From Mycobacterium parmense (GTDB lineage: Bacteria; Actinomycetota; Actinomycetes; Mycobacteriales; Mycobacteriaceae): a stretch of DNA of 64,000 nt. The stretch covers positions 5,828,001 through 5,892,000 of the forward strand of contig NZ_AP022614.1 in the NCBI RefSeq assembly GCF_010730575.1. The letters run 5' to 3'. The position numbers and the translations under genes are program-made. This document shows, piece by piece, positions 33,704 to 45,440 of the stretch (positions are counted from its first letter, which is position 1; each line of letters starts with the position of its first letter). A model generated the notes under the pieces. It had not been told where the DNA came from. It did not search any database and saw only the letters and a list, made by a program, of their open reading frames with translations.

Positions 33704-35671
33704 GTGTCCGGCACGTTGGACGATTTGGTCACTGCGGCCGCCGCTGACTTGATGGCGGCTACCGCAGGAAACTCGGCCGCCATCAGTGAACGGGTGCTCG
33801 CCAAGCTGGTCGGCCACTTCGGCGTCGATTTCGGGTTCCTGCGGCACAACGACCACACCATCCACGCCACGGTGCTCGTCGCCGAATGGCCACCAAGGCA
33901 GGACATTCCCGACCCGGACCCGATCGGCGTGGTGTATTTCGCCGACGCGGACTCGGTATTCGCGAGGGCCGAGACCATCAAAGAGCCCGACGTCCTGCGT
34001 CCCGAGCCGGCAAACGCCGACTATCAGCAGAACATCGAGGAGGGAACCGGCGTTCCCGGAGTTTCCCTCGCCTGCGTGCCCCTCCTGTCCGGAGACCTCA
34101 CCACCGGCATCCTGGGTTTCGGCAAGTTCGGAGACCGGGAATGGATACCGGAAGAGCTGAACGCACTGCAGACGATCGCGACGCTGTTTGCTCAGCTGCA
34201 GGCCCGCATCGTTGCCGAGCAACAGGTCCGATACCTGGCCGAACACGACGACCTGACGGGCCTGCTGAACCGGCGGACGCTCATCGACGACCTCGACAAG
34301 CGCCTCGCCTCCGGCCGCCCGGGACCCGTATCGATCCTATTTCTCGATCTGGACAGACTGAAGGTGGTCAACGACCATCTCGGCCTGACCCCGGGTAACC
34401 GTTTCATCAAAGCCTTCGCCGACCTGTTGCGGGACGCCGTCGACATTCCCGCCGTGATCGCCCGGTTCGGCGGTGACGAATTTGTCGTCGTGCCCGCCGC
34501 GCCGACGGACATCGATACCGCGACCGAGTTCGCGCGGCAACTGCAAGGCCAGGTCCAAAAGCAGGTGATGATCGACGGGGAGATGCTGGCCCGCACCGTC
34601 AGCATCGGCATCGCCACCGGCATGCCCGGGCAGGACAGCACGTCGGACCTGCTGCGGCGGGCCGATCAGGCGACCCGCGCGGCAAAGGGTGCCGGAGGCG
34701 CCACCGTCGCCGCGTTCAGTCCCGAGATGGCCGCCAAAGAGGCCATCCGCAACGACATCGAGTTGCGCCTGCAGGAGACCATCGACAGCGGAAGCAGCGA
34801 CCTGGTGCTGCATTACCTGCCGGAATTCGACATGCGGACCGGTGAAGTCCTGGGCACCGAGGCGCTGGTGCGCTGGTATCACCCGACCCGCGGCCTGTTG
34901 ATGCCGGACTCCTTCATCGACGTCGTCGAGTCGATCAATCTGGCCGGCAAGCTGGGGCGTCTGGTCATGCGATCCGCGTGCGCCCAGTTTGGGCTGTGGC
35001 AATCCCATGGCGTGGGACAGGGCGCCGTGCTGCGGATCAACGTCTCGCCCGTGCAGCTGGTCGCGGACGGGATCATCGAGTCGGTGGCCGCGACCGTCGC
35101 CGAGTTCGGGCTCGACGCCAGCTCGATTTGCCTGGAGATAACCGAACGCGTCGTGGTCGCCGACATCGACGCCACGCGCAAGACGCTCACCGGGTTGAAG
35201 GACATCGGCGTTCAGATCGCCATCGACGACTTCGGCACCGGCTACAGTGCGCTCGGATACCTCAAATCGCTGCCGGTGGACTCGCTGAAGATCGACAGAG
35301 GGTTCGTGCGCGACCTCGGCAGCAACGCGCGGGACCTGGCGATCGTGCAATCGATCGTGGCCCTGGCCGGCGCGTTCGGAGTCGAGGTGGTTGCCGAGGG
35401 CGTCGAAACCGTGAGCGCGGCGAAGGCGCTGCTCGCCATCGGTTGCCAACGCGCCCAGGGATTCCTGCTGTCCCGCCCGTTGGACAGCGCGGCGATGGAG
35501 GCATTGTTCGCGAGGCGCTTCATCCCGATGAACTTCGCCGACGCGGGCGCCAATGGGGGGGCCGACGAGGGCTTGTCCCAACCCGACGACACGTCCGCGG
35601 CGAACAATCACGGAACCGGCAAGTCGCGGCCGCGGCGCTCCAAGCACATCGGGATTCAATCCCTGCAGTGA
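33704..35671 (+). CDS. GAF-GGDEF-EAL protein (cyclic di-GMP turnover)
   Basis: 655 aa from GTG 33704, which suits the upstream -10 box and the start of the homologous protein at 47 kb. A GAF-like sensor (about 1 to 165) is followed by GGDEF (about 180 to 340) with an intact RFGGDEF and by EAL (about 360 to 620) with TEALVRW, IDDFGTGYS and VVAEGVET. No RxxD inhibitory site lies before GGDEF. Both the cyclase and the phosphodiesterase motifs look complete, as in M. tuberculosis Rv1354c, which is next to moeY as here. Cytoplasmic. It likely tunes c-di-GMP in response to a GAF ligand or redox cue. A polar 35-residue tail closes it. Confidence 0.95.
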   Translation: MSGTLDDLVTAAAADLMAATAGNSAAISERVLAKLVGHFGVDFGFLRHNDHTIHATVLVAEWPPRQDIPDPDPIGVVYFADADSVFARAETIKEPDVLRPEPANADYQQNIEEGTGVPGVSLACVPLLSGDLTTGILGFGKFGDREWIPEELNALQTIATLFAQLQARIVAEQQVRYLAEHDDLTGLLNRRTLIDDLDKRLASGRPGPVSILFLDLDRLKVVNDHLGLTPGNRFIKAFADLLRDAVDIPAVIARFGGDEFVVVPAAPTDIDTATEFARQLQGQVQKQVMIDGEMLARTVSIGIATGMPGQDSTSDLLRRADQATRAAKGAGGATVAAFSPEMAAKEAIRNDIELRLQETIDSGSSDLVLHYLPEFDMRTGEVLGTEALVRWYHPTRGLLMPDSFIDVVESINLAGKLGRLVMRSACAQFGLWQSHGVGQGAVLRINVSPVQLVADGIIESVAATVAEFGLDASSICLEITERVVVADIDATRKTLTGLKDIGVQIAIDDFGTGYSALGYLKSLPVDSLKIDRGFVRDLGSNARDLAIVQSIVALAGAFGVEVVAEGVETVSAAKALLAIGCQRAQGFLLSRPLDSAAMEALFARRFIPMNFADAGANGGADEGLSQPDDTSAANNHGTGKSRPRRSKHIGIQSLQ

Positions 35672-35725
35672 TTCCGCTCGCCGCCTCGCCGGGGCAGACC
35701 GCGAGCGGAACTGCGCCGTCCTCGG

Positions 35726-36475
35726 TTACGCCATCTCCACGAGGCGGCCCTGGGCGCCGGCCTGGTCGTAGTAAAGCCGCATGAGGTGGTCGGTCTCCGT
35801 CAGGATCTTGGCGACCTGTTCGGGTTCGGCGTAGTTGACGAAGTCGCGCCGGTTCCACCACATCATCTTGGTCTGGTAGCGCTCGTCGGGGTACGGCGTC
35901 GCGGGAATGCCCGAGACCACGCCTCCGGATGAGCGCCACCGGTTCAGGACGTACGCAGCCGCCGTGGCCATGCAGAACTGCACGTCCAGCAGGGCCATCA
36001 TGTGGAAGCCGCTGCGCGCCAGCGCCGCGCTGAGGCAGCGATCCTGGTTGAGCTCGTCGGCCACCCACGCCGACTTCATCTCCAGGATGCCGAACGGAGC
36101 CCGGTCGGTGATCATGTTGCGCACGGCCTGTTCGCCCGGTTGCCCGGCCCATTCGACCACCGCGTGCGAGTCGTCGGCCGACCGCAGCGGCCCCTTGGCC
36201 CGCACGCCGGCCACCATCCGCTCCGACGAATCGATTACCGCGAGGAACATGATCGTGTCATCGCCACTGTGCAGCGCGTCGGTGTCCAGAGCGCACTCGA
36301 CGCCGTGCCTGCGATAGCTGCGGTACGCGCCGTCCGCATACTCTTCCCACAGGTCGCGGTCCGTCGACGGTTGGGACAGCAGCAACGTGCAATCAGTGTC
36401 CGGGTCGCGCCAGCTAAGGCCGCGCTCGAGGCGAAAGCCGTCGAGGTCGGGGGCTTGCAGCGTGAAAGCGGTCAT
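35726..36475 (-). CDS. FeeM-like N-acyl amino acid synthase (GNAT fold)
   Basis: 249 aa, ATG 36475. Segments such as VAGVRAKGPLRSADDSHAVVEW, APFGILEMKSAWV and, at the C-terminus, IPATPYPDERYQTKMMWWNR match my memory of the N-acyl amino acid synthase family (FeeM, PEP-CTERM-associated acyltransferases), GNAT-fold enzymes that transfer a fatty acyl group from acyl-ACP to an amino acid. In other bacteria the products act as signals or lipids. Here it faces the GGDEF-EAL gene tail to tail (54 nt) and is close to the MoeY-like and condensation-like genes, a set that fits amino-acid lipid chemistry. Family call is from motif memory only. Confidence 0.7.
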   Translation of the reverse strand: MTAFTLQAPDLDGFRLERGLSWRDPDTDCTLLLSQPSTDRDLWEEYADGAYRSYRRHGVECALDTDALHSGDDTIMFLAVIDSSERMVAGVRAKGPLRSADDSHAVVEWAGQPGEQAVRNMITDRAPFGILEMKSAWVADELNQDRCLSAALARSGFHMMALLDVQFCMATAAAYVLNRWRSSGGVVSGIPATPYPDERYQTKMMWWNRRDFVNYAEPEQVAKILTETDHLMRLYYDQAGAQGRLVEMA

Positions 36476-38562
<2,087 letters not shown>

Positions 38563-38589
38563 CTGCCGCACGGGCGTGAAAAACCACGG

Positions 38590-39309
38590 ATGGGGCGGTC
38601 GCGCGTGGAAGTAACGGGCTTGCGGCCGTGCCGGATTGGCCGCGCGGCGACCCCGGTGCTCGCGCTGCTGATTCTCGCGTGCTCCCATCCGCGGCCGCCC
38701 GCGGCGACGCCAGCCACCACCAAGTCGCCGACCTCGAACACCGCTGCCGTCAACCCCGCCAACATCAGGCGAGTGATGCGCGAGATGCCGCCCGGCTACG
38801 AAGTCACCGCGGGCAGCTCCGGCGAATCGTCGCCCCGACTCATCTGGACGCTCAAAGTCGATGCGACGGCTCAACCCGCCCAATGCATGGAGTTCGCGGA
38901 CCCGGGCAGCGGGCGCGCGCAGTCGGCGCAGAGCGTGTCCGGTTCGGGCAGTGGCGGCATCCTCGACGTGGTGGTGGTGGCGCTACCGGAGCGGGTCGAC
39001 GTCGACGACGACCTGGTCGCGGCCTGTCGGCAGTGGTCAATGTCTGCCGGGCACGCCACCGCCAACGTGCGCCTCACCGACGCCCCGCACGTCGAAGGCG
39101 CCAAAACCCTCGGCATGGTGGTCGATGTCAGATCGACGGTGGAGTCGGGCAGCGAAATCGACACCCGCGCCTACACCTACACCGCATACCTGGGTGACTA
39201 CTACGTGTTCTCCACGCTGACCACCGACCCGGGTTCGGCGCTGCCGGCGCTGTCGCCGCAGTTCGCGGCCGACCTGCTGGTCAAAACCGTCTCCACCTTG
39301 CGTGGATGA
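38590..39309 (+). CDS. Putative lipoprotein, Rv0999-like (DUF5642 type)
   Basis: 239 aa. The N-terminus has Arg-rich residues, a hydrophobic stretch and the lipobox LILAC (Cys near residue 31), then a Pro/Thr-rich linker and a globular domain of about 170 residues with three Cys. ATG 38590 is used; GTG 38605 is an alternative that also keeps the lipobox. The position after the Pat-type gene matches Rv0999. It shares the general layout and C-terminal ADLLVKTVSTLR segment with the following lipoprotein (DLLVNAVKAVR), so the two are likely old tandem paralogues. Cell-envelope location; function unknown. Confidence 0.82.
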   Translation: MGRSRVEVTGLRPCRIGRAATPVLALLILACSHPRPPAATPATTKSPTSNTAAVNPANIRRVMREMPPGYEVTAGSSGESSPRLIWTLKVDATAQPAQCMEFADPGSGRAQSAQSVSGSGSGGILDVVVVALPERVDVDDDLVAACRQWSMSAGHATANVRLTDAPHVEGAKTLGMVVDVRSTVESGSEIDTRAYTYTAYLGDYYVFSTLTTDPGSALPALSPQFAADLLVKTVSTLRG

Positions 39310-39336
39310 GCATTCGACTTGGGTAAATTGGCCACG

Positions 39337-39987
39337 ATGTCAAAGGTGCTGCCCGCGATCGCTGCCGTGTGCGTGATAGCCGGATGCTCCTCCGCCCCGG
39401 GCGCCGCGAAGGTCGACATCACCAAGGTTTCCGACGTGAAGTCGAGCTTCGGTCCCGAATACAAACTGACCGACATCAGCGAGCGGGCAATCGATCCCAA
39501 GTTGCTGTCCGCCCGGAAGCTCCCCGAGGGGCTCACCTTCGACCCTGCGAAGTGCGCGAGGGCGGCCGTCGGACCGGACATGCCGCCGGATCTGCAGGGC
39601 AACATGGCCGCGGTCTCGGCCGAAGGCAACGGCAACCGGTTCGTGGTCATCGCCGTGGAGACGTCCAAGGCGATGCCAGTCAACGATCCCGGCAAGGATT
39701 GCGCCAAAATAGCGTTCTTCGGACCGCAAGTGCGGGGCGGCATCGAGGTGATCGACGCGCCGCGCATCAACGACACCCACACGCTGGCCGTCCACCGCGT
39801 GCTGCAGGCGGTCGTGGACGGGGGCGCCCGCACCGGCGAGCTCTACGACTACTCGGCGCAATTCGGTGACTACCAGGTCATCGTCATCGCCAACCCGTTG
39901 GTGGTTCCCGGCCGGCCCGTCGCCCCCGTCGATACCAAGCGGGCGAGCGACCTGCTGGTCAACGCGGTCAAGGCGGTCCGCAGCTGA
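39337..39987 (+). CDS. Putative lipoprotein, DUF5642 type
   Basis: 216 aa from ATG 39337. TAAATT at 39324-39329 is a TANNNT box eight bases before it, so a leaderless transcript is likely; TTG 39319 is an alternative start without merit. The lipobox is VIAGC (Cys near 17), followed by a soluble domain with KLTDISERAIDPKLLS and a closing DLLVNAVKAVRS helix related to the preceding lipoprotein. It converges on the AlkB-like gene with one base between the stops. Envelope-bound, function unknown. Confidence 0.85.
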   Translation: MSKVLPAIAAVCVIAGCSSAPGAAKVDITKVSDVKSSFGPEYKLTDISERAIDPKLLSARKLPEGLTFDPAKCARAAVGPDMPPDLQGNMAAVSAEGNGNRFVVIAVETSKAMPVNDPGKDCAKIAFFGPQVRGGIEVIDAPRINDTHTLAVHRVLQAVVDGGARTGELYDYSAQFGDYQVIVIANPLVVPGRPVAPVDTKRASDLLVNAVKAVRS

Positions 39988-39988
39988 C

Positions 39989-40597
39989 TCAGCGCACCCC
40001 GCGCGGGCGGAACTGGATGCTGACCCGCGGGCCCGACGGCGCCGATGTCTTGGGAACGGCGTGCTCCCAGGTGCGCTGGCACGAGCCGCCCATCACCAGC
40101 AAATCGCCGTGCGCCTGCGGCAGCCGCAGGGACGGACCGCCGCCACGGCGCCGCATCGCGAAGGTGCGGGTGGCGCCGAGGCTCACGATCGCCACCATCG
40201 TGTCCTCGGAGCTGCTGCGGCCGATGGTGTCGCCGTGCCAGGCGACGCTGTCGGACCCGTCTCGGTAACAACACAACCCGACGGTGGTGAACGGTTCGCC
40301 GAGCTCGCCGGCGAAGATGTCGTTGAGCCGGCGCCGCAACCGCGCCAACGAGGGGTGCGGGGGCTCCTCGGTGGTCAGGTCGTGGAAGCTGACCAGCCGC
40401 GGCACGTCGACGACCCGGTCGTACATCTGACGGCGTTCGGCCCGCCACGGCACCGCGGTCAGCAGCGCGTCGAGCAGACCCTCCTCGACGGACGGGTCGC
40501 CGGCCAGCCAGCCCGCGCGGATCTCGATGAAGGCGCCGTCACCGAGGTCCCGGCGCTCGGTGTGCGCAAACAGGGAGTCTTGAACCGCGATCTCCAC
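39989..40597 (-). CDS. AlkB-like Fe(II)/2-oxoglutarate dioxygenase (Rv1000c-like)
   Basis: 202 aa from GTG 40597. The iron-binding triad is visible: His and Asp in VAWHGDTIG and the distal His in RTWEHAVPK, with the 2-oxoglutarate Arg in [19 protein letters not shown] and [15 protein letters not shown] are typical AlkB substrate-lid segments. Family members repair alkylated nucleic acid bases by oxidative demethylation. The position between the lipoprotein and divergent arcA is as in M. tuberculosis. The start agrees with the length of Rv1000c. Confidence 0.92.
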   Translation of the reverse strand: MEIAVQDSLFAHTERRDLGDGAFIEIRAGWLAGDPSVEEGLLDALLTAVPWRAERRQMYDRVVDVPRLVSFHDLTTEEPPHPSLARLRRRLNDIFAGELGEPFTTVGLCCYRDGSDSVAWHGDTIGRSSSEDTMVAIVSLGATRTFAMRRRGGGPSLRLPQAHGDLLVMGGSCQRTWEHAVPKTSAPSGPRVSIQFRPRGVR

Positions 40598-40682
40598 GCG
40601 ACAGAGTTTATCGCACACCCGTTCGATCGACTCGCCGCTGCGCTCCGGGAGCGCCGGGCCCGGCGCGGCTACGGTTGACGTC

Positions 40683-41891
40683 ATGAGTGTGGTCGGGTTG
40701 GGCACCACGTCCGAAGTGGGTGCGTTGCGGATCGCCATTCTGCACCGGCCGGGCGCCGAGCTGAGCCGGCTCAGTCCGCGCAACATCGACCAGCTGCTCT
40801 TCGACGGGTTGCCCTGGGTTGCGCGCGCGCAGGAGGAACACGACCGGTTCGCCGAGCTGCTGCGGTCGCGCGGTGTGGAAGTCCTGTTGCTCTCGGACCT
40901 CCTCACCGAGGCGCTCCACCACAGCGGCGCCGCGCGGATGCAGGGCGTGGCGGCCGCGGTCGACGCCCGTCGGCTCGGAACGCCTCTGGCGCAAGAGCTT
41001 TCGGCCTACCTGCGCGGCCTGGAGCCCGGTCGGCTGGCGCAGGTCCTCATGGCCGGGATGACGTTCAACGAGCTGCCGTCGGACACCAGGACCGATGTGT
41101 CACTGGTGCGGCGCATGCATCACGGCGCTGACTTCGTCATCGAACCTCTGCCCAACCTGGTGTTCACCCGCGACTCGTCGATCTGGATCGGGCCGCGGGT
41201 GGTCATCCCCACGTTGGCGCTGCGGGCCCGGGCCCGCGAGGCCTCGCTGACGGATCTGATCTACGCCCATCACCCGCGGTTCACCGGAGTCCGTCGCGCC
41301 TACGAATCGCGCACCGCTCCCGTCGAGGGCGGCGACGTGCTGCTGCTCGCGCCCGGCGTGCTCGCGGTCGGGGTCGGTGAACGGACCACGCCGGCCGGGG
41401 CGGAAGCGTTGGCGCGCAGCCTCTTCGACGACGGGCTCGCCGAGACGGTGCTCGCGGTTCCCATCGAGCAGCGTCGAGCGCAGATGCACCTGGACACCGT
41501 GTGCACGATGGTGGACACCGACGCGGTGGTGATGTACGCCAACGTCGTCGACGCGCTGTCCGCTTTCACCATCCGGCGCGCGCCGGACGGCGGCGTCACC
41601 ATCAGCGACGAGTCGCCCTTTCGGGAAGCGGCGGCCGCGGCGATGGGGATCGAGAAGCTGCGGGTCATCGACACCGGTCTGGATCCCGTGGTCGCCGAGC
41701 GCGAGCAGTGGGACGACGGGAACAACACGCTGGCGCTGGCGCCCGGTGTCGTGGTCGCCTACGAGCGCAACGTGCAGACCAACACCCGCCTGCAGGAGGC
41801 GGGCATCGAGGTGCTCACCATCGCCGGGTCCGAATTGGGCACCGGCCGTGGCGGTCCGCGCTGCCTGTCCTGTCCGGTTGCGCGGGACTGA
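40683..41891 (+). CDS. arcA: Arginine deiminase
   Basis: 402 aa. Signatures of the guanidine-modifying fold are present in order: [48 protein letters not shown] and, near the C-terminus, [15 protein letters not shown] with the catalytic Cys. Hydrolyses arginine to citrulline and ammonia. TACGGT at 40670-40675 ends seven bases before ATG 40683, so a leaderless mRNA is likely. No arcB or arcC follows, so here it serves arginine catabolism or pH control rather than a full ADI operon. Confidence 0.96.
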   Translation: MSVVGLGTTSEVGALRIAILHRPGAELSRLSPRNIDQLLFDGLPWVARAQEEHDRFAELLRSRGVEVLLLSDLLTEALHHSGAARMQGVAAAVDARRLGTPLAQELSAYLRGLEPGRLAQVLMAGMTFNELPSDTRTDVSLVRRMHHGADFVIEPLPNLVFTRDSSIWIGPRVVIPTLALRARAREASLTDLIYAHHPRFTGVRRAYESRTAPVEGGDVLLLAPGVLAVGVGERTTPAGAEALARSLFDDGLAETVLAVPIEQRRAQMHLDTVCTMVDTDAVVMYANVVDALSAFTIRRAPDGGVTISDESPFREAAAAAMGIEKLRVIDTGLDPVVAEREQWDDGNNTLALAPGVVVAYERNVQTNTRLQEAGIEVLTIAGSELGTGRGGPRCLSCPVARD

Positions 41892-41896
41892 GTCGC

Positions 41897-43486
41897 CTAG
41901 CGCCAGCTGGGCAGCCAGATCTCCATGTTCCACGTCTGTTGCGAGATCGGCAGACCGGTGAGCACCGGGAACAGCCAGGCGAAGTTCGTCACCACCAGGG
42001 CGACATAGGCGCTGACGGCGATCAGCCCGAGCGTGCGCCGCTCCGGGTCGGCGCCGAGCCCGCGGACGGCGCGGCGCGTGGGGGCGTAGAGGATGTCACC
42101 ACAGATCAGGGCGATCGCCATCACCAGGAACGGCGCCATGGTCGCCGCATAGAAGAAGTACATCTGCCTGTCGATGTCGGCGAACCAGGGCAGCCACCCC
42201 GCGCAGTAGCCCACCCAGACCGCCGCGTAGCGCCAGTCACGGCGCACCAGCATCCGCCACGTCGCGTACAGCAGCACCGGCACCGCCAGCCACCACATGG
42301 CGGGAGTGCCGACCAGCATCTCCGCCTTGACGCAGGACGAAGCGCCGCATCCGGACACGTTCTGCTGGTCGATGGCGTAGAGGACCGGCCGCAACGACAT
42401 GGGCCAGGTCCACGGTTTGGATTCCCACGGGTGGTGGTTTCCGGCCGAATTCGTCAGTCCCGCATGGAATTCGAACGCCTTGGCGGTGTAGTGCCACAGC
42501 GAGCGAACGGCGTCGGGCAGCGGAATCACGCCGTGCGGTCCGATCGACTGGCCGACCTCGTGCCGGTCGATCGCGGTCTCGGAGGCAAACCACGGCGCGT
42601 AGCTGGCCAGATAGACCGCGAGCGGAATGAACCCCAGCGCATACGCGGTGGGTACCAGGTCGCGGCGCGCCACTCCCATCCACGGCCGGGTCACCTGGTA
42701 CTGGCGCCGGGCGGCGACGTCGAACGCCAACGACATCGCGCCGAAGAACACCACGAAGTAGAGGCCCGACCACTTTGTGCCGCAAGCCAACCCGAGCAGC
42801 ACGCCGGCGCCGAACCGCCACCACCGCACGCCCAGGCGCGGGCCCCAGACGGTTTCGGCGTTGCGCCCCGCCAGCAGCGCGACGTGCATACGCAGGCGGA
42901 CCTGATCCCGGTCGACGATGAGCGCGCCGAACGCGGCGACGACGAAGAAGGTGAGTATGCCGTCCAGCAACGCGGTCCGCTCCGCGACGAAGCTGACCCC
43001 GTCGCAGATGACCAGCAGGCCGGCGATCGCGCCGACCAGCGTCGAGCGGCTGATGCGGCGGACGATCCGCATCACCAGCACCACCGTCACCACACCGAGC
43101 AGCGCGCCGGTGAATCGCCACCCCACCCCGTTGTAGCCGAACAGGGCTTCCCCGAGCGCGATCAGTTGCTTGCCCACCGGCGGGTGGACGACCAGGCCGA
43201 ACCCCGGGTTGTCCTCGACGCCGTGGTTGTGCAGGACCTGCCAGGCCTGGGGCGCGTAGTGCTTCTCGTCGAAGATCGGTGTGCCGGCGTCGGTCGGCGA
43301 GCCCAGGTTGAGGAAACGGGTCACCGTCGCCAGCAGCGCGATCACACCGCTGACCACCCAGCCGCGGATCTGATCGGCGGGCCCGAAGTCCGCGACCGGG
43401 ACCACCGGGCCGGGGCTCACGACGGGCCTGACGCGCTCCGCGCTGTTCAGCGAGTCGACGGGGGTTTCGCGGGGCGGGGCGGTCAT
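41897..43486 (-). CDS. pmt: Protein O-mannosyltransferase (Rv1002c-like)
   Basis: 529 aa from ATG 43486; ATG 43513 is also in frame but would overlap the divergent rsmI start. GT39/PMT family membrane protein with about eleven TM segments. The catalytic loop 1 has GTPIFDEKHYAPQAW (the DE pair) and HPPVGKQLIALGE; a later loop has NHHPWESKPWTWPMSLRP. It moves mannose from polyprenyl-phosphate mannose to exported proteins, such as lipoproteins, on the outer face of the inner membrane. Confidence 0.94.
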   Translation of the reverse strand: MTAPPRETPVDSLNSAERVRPVVSPGPVVPVADFGPADQIRGWVVSGVIALLATVTRFLNLGSPTDAGTPIFDEKHYAPQAWQVLHNHGVEDNPGFGLVVHPPVGKQLIALGEALFGYNGVGWRFTGALLGVVTVVLVMRIVRRISRSTLVGAIAGLLVICDGVSFVAERTALLDGILTFFVVAAFGALIVDRDQVRLRMHVALLAGRNAETVWGPRLGVRWWRFGAGVLLGLACGTKWSGLYFVVFFGAMSLAFDVAARRQYQVTRPWMGVARRDLVPTAYALGFIPLAVYLASYAPWFASETAIDRHEVGQSIGPHGVIPLPDAVRSLWHYTAKAFEFHAGLTNSAGNHHPWESKPWTWPMSLRPVLYAIDQQNVSGCGASSCVKAEMLVGTPAMWWLAVPVLLYATWRMLVRRDWRYAAVWVGYCAGWLPWFADIDRQMYFFYAATMAPFLVMAIALICGDILYAPTRRAVRGLGADPERRTLGLIAVSAYVALVVTNFAWLFPVLTGLPISQQTWNMEIWLPSWR

Positions 43487-43511
43487 CGGTGTCGATCGTA
43501 GGCTGTCCGTC

Positions 43512-44348
43512 ATGACCTCCGGTCGCCTGCTGCTGGGCGCGACTCCGCTGGGCCAGCCGTCCGACGCCTCGCCACGCCTCGTCGACGCCCTCGGCCGTGC
43601 CGACGTGGTGGCGGCGGAGGACACGCGCCGGGTCCGGACCCTGGCCAAGGCGCTCGACGTGCGGATCGCCGGCCGGGTGGTCAGCCTGTTCGACCAGGTC
43701 GAGGCCGCGCGGGTGGAGCCCCTGATCGCCGACGTCGAGGCGGGTGCGACGGTGTTGGTGGTCAGCGACGCCGGGATGCCGCTGATCAGCGACCCGGGCT
43801 ATCGGCTGGTCACCGCGTGCGTTGCGGCCGGCCTGCCGGTGCAATGCCTGCCCGGGCCGTCGGCGGTGACCACCGCGCTGGCCGTCTCGGGGCTGCCGTC
43901 GGAGAAGTTCTGTTTCGAGGGCTTCGCCCCGCGGAAAAAGGCCGCCCGCCGGGCGTGGCTGGGCTCGCTGGCCGCCGAGCGACGCACGTGTGTGTTCTTC
44001 GAGTCGCCGCGCCGGCTGGCTGCGTGCCTGCGCGACGCCGTCGAAGAACTCGGCGGCGCCCGCCGCGCGGCGATCTGCCGCGAGCTGACCAAGGTCCACG
44101 AGGAGGTGGTGCGCGGGTCGCTCGACGAGTTGGCGGCGTGGGCCGGCGACGGCGTGCTCGGCGAGATCACCGTGGTGCTGGCCGGTGCCACCCCCACCGC
44201 CGACCTGCCGAGCCTGGTGGCGCGGGTGCGGGAACTCGTCGCCGAAGGGATCCGCGTGAAGGACGCATGCACCGAGGTAGCCGCCGCGCACCCGGGTGTG
44301 CGTTCGCGGCAGCTCTACGACGCCGTGGTGGCGTCACGCCGCCAGTGA
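43512..44348 (+). CDS. rsmI: 16S rRNA (cytidine(1402)-2'-O)-methyltransferase
   Basis: 278 aa. Tetrapyrrole-methylase fold: LLLGATPLGQPSDASPRL (the variant of GTPIGNLGD), VVAAEDTRRVRTL, VLVVSDAGMPLISDPGY and LPGPSAVTTALAVSGL, all diagnostic of RsmI. Methylates the ribose of C1402 in the decoding centre with SAM. TAGGCT at 43499-43504 lies seven bases before ATG 43512, suggesting a leaderless transcript divergent from pmt. Position corresponds to Rv1003. Confidence 0.96.
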   Translation: MTSGRLLLGATPLGQPSDASPRLVDALGRADVVAAEDTRRVRTLAKALDVRIAGRVVSLFDQVEAARVEPLIADVEAGATVLVVSDAGMPLISDPGYRLVTACVAAGLPVQCLPGPSAVTTALAVSGLPSEKFCFEGFAPRKKAARRAWLGSLAAERRTCVFFESPRRLAACLRDAVEELGGARRAAICRELTKVHEEVVRGSLDELAAWAGDGVLGEITVVLAGATPTADLPSLVARVRELVAEGIRVKDACTEVAAAHPGVRSRQLYDAVVASRRQ

Positions 44349-44362
44349 GGGGTCACCTCAGC

Positions 44363-45328
44363 TCAGGGGGTGCAGATCCCGATCGGCCCGATTCCGCCCG
44401 CACAGAAGCGCGGATGCGGAAGAGCCGGGGGCCCGGGCAGCGGCGGAGGCGCCGGGAGCGCGGGCAGGGCCGGTAGCGCGGCCGGCAGCGCAGGCAGGGC
44501 GGGCAACGCCGGGGCGGCGGGCAGCGCCGGGAGCGCCGGCGCCGCGGGCAGGGCCACCGCCGGCAGGGCCGGTGCGGCGGGGAGACCCACCGCGGGCAGG
44601 CCGATCGACGGCACGCTGACCGCCGGGATGGCCGCGGCCGCCGCCGGCAGCGCGGAAGCGGCCATCGCCGCCCCCGGAATGGCGCCGAGACCCGGAACCA
44701 AGTTGAAGCCCGGGAGGCTCGGCAGGCCGATGTTCGCCGGCAGCAGGCCGGCTTCCTTCAGGTAGAAGAGCGCGATCGCGGCGGTCGAGGCGGCGCTCAC
44801 GACGCCCGTTCCGATGCCCACGAGGCTGCCGCCCACACCGACGACGCCCTGCGCCACCGACACGGCCACGGCGGCGCTGTTCGGCACGGCGGCCAGACCG
44901 GCGATGCCGGGCAGCTGCCCGGCCAGGCCGTACGGGTCGGGAATGCCGCCCAGGCCCACGCCCGGTACGGCGCCCAGGCCCCCGCCCGGAGTGCCGACGG
45001 CCGGCGCGCCACCCAGTCCCGCGCCCGAGCCGGCCACGCCCGGCACCACCCGGGCGGCCGACGGGCCCGCACCGGCCGGCGGGGTCGGGCCCCCGGGCGG
45101 CGGTGTGACGTTGGCGGCCGGGGCGAACTCGGTTGCTGCCGGCGGTGACGCTGCCAGCGGCTTCGGCGTCTCGGGCATGAGGACCGACGCGAGTCGCTCG
45201 CACTTCGCGTTGGGGCCGCATGAACCGACGCTCGGCACGGCAGGCGTGTTCACCGTGGTTACCGGTGTTGCCGCCAATGTCCCCCCCAGGACCGCGGCGG
45301 CCGCGGCACCAATGACAGCGATTCTCAT
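44363..45328 (-). CDS. Secreted Pro/Ala/Leu-repeat protein (Rv1004c-like)
   Basis: 321 aa from ATG 45328, with GAGGGG upstream; an in-frame start at 45364 lacks a ribosome site. The first 25 residues form a signal peptide (RIAVIGAAAAAVLGGTLAA). A Pro-rich middle with GLGG repeats precedes a short hydrophobic helix region (about 180 to 205) and a C-terminal third built of LPALPAAP-type repeats, then a conserved end CAGGIGPIGICTP with two Cys. No enzyme motif. Cell-wall or surface location is likely. It converges on rsmI with 14 nt between stops. Confidence 0.85.
   Translation of the reverse strand: MRIAVIGAAAAAVLGGTLAATPVTTVNTPAVPSVGSCGPNAKCERLASVLMPETPKPLAASPPAATEFAPAANVTPPPGGPTPPAGAGPSAARVVPGVAGSGAGLGGAPAVGTPGGGLGAVPGVGLGGIPDPYGLAGQLPGIAGLAAVPNSAAVAVSVAQGVVGVGGSLVGIGTGVVSAASTAAIALFYLKEAGLLPANIGLPSLPGFNLVPGLGAIPGAAMAASALPAAAAAIPAVSVPSIGLPAVGLPAAPALPAVALPAAPALPALPAAPALPALPALPAALPALPALPAPPPLPGPPALPHPRFCAGGIGPIGICTP
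44420..44605 (-). repeat. Imperfect LPA/PAL repeat tract
   Basis: The coding DNA repeats GCCGGCAGCG/GGGCAGCGC-type units that encode runs of LPALPAAPALP. The tract makes up most of the C-terminal quarter of the Rv1004c-like protein and is a likely site of length variation between strains. Confidence 0.6.
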
Positions 45329-45440
45329 GTTGGACCCCTCAAGAAGTCGACCCGCGCCCGGCACAGATCAATGCCTGGATCATAAACGCAATTTGCCAGT
45401 GACGCGGGCGTTATGTGAAATCACCGACGGGCCGCCGGCA

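Noticed and set aside
44420..44605. Repeat tract considered as CRISPR or minisatellite
   Set aside because: Units are short, imperfect and in frame with a Leu-Pro-Ala coding repeat; there are no spacers.
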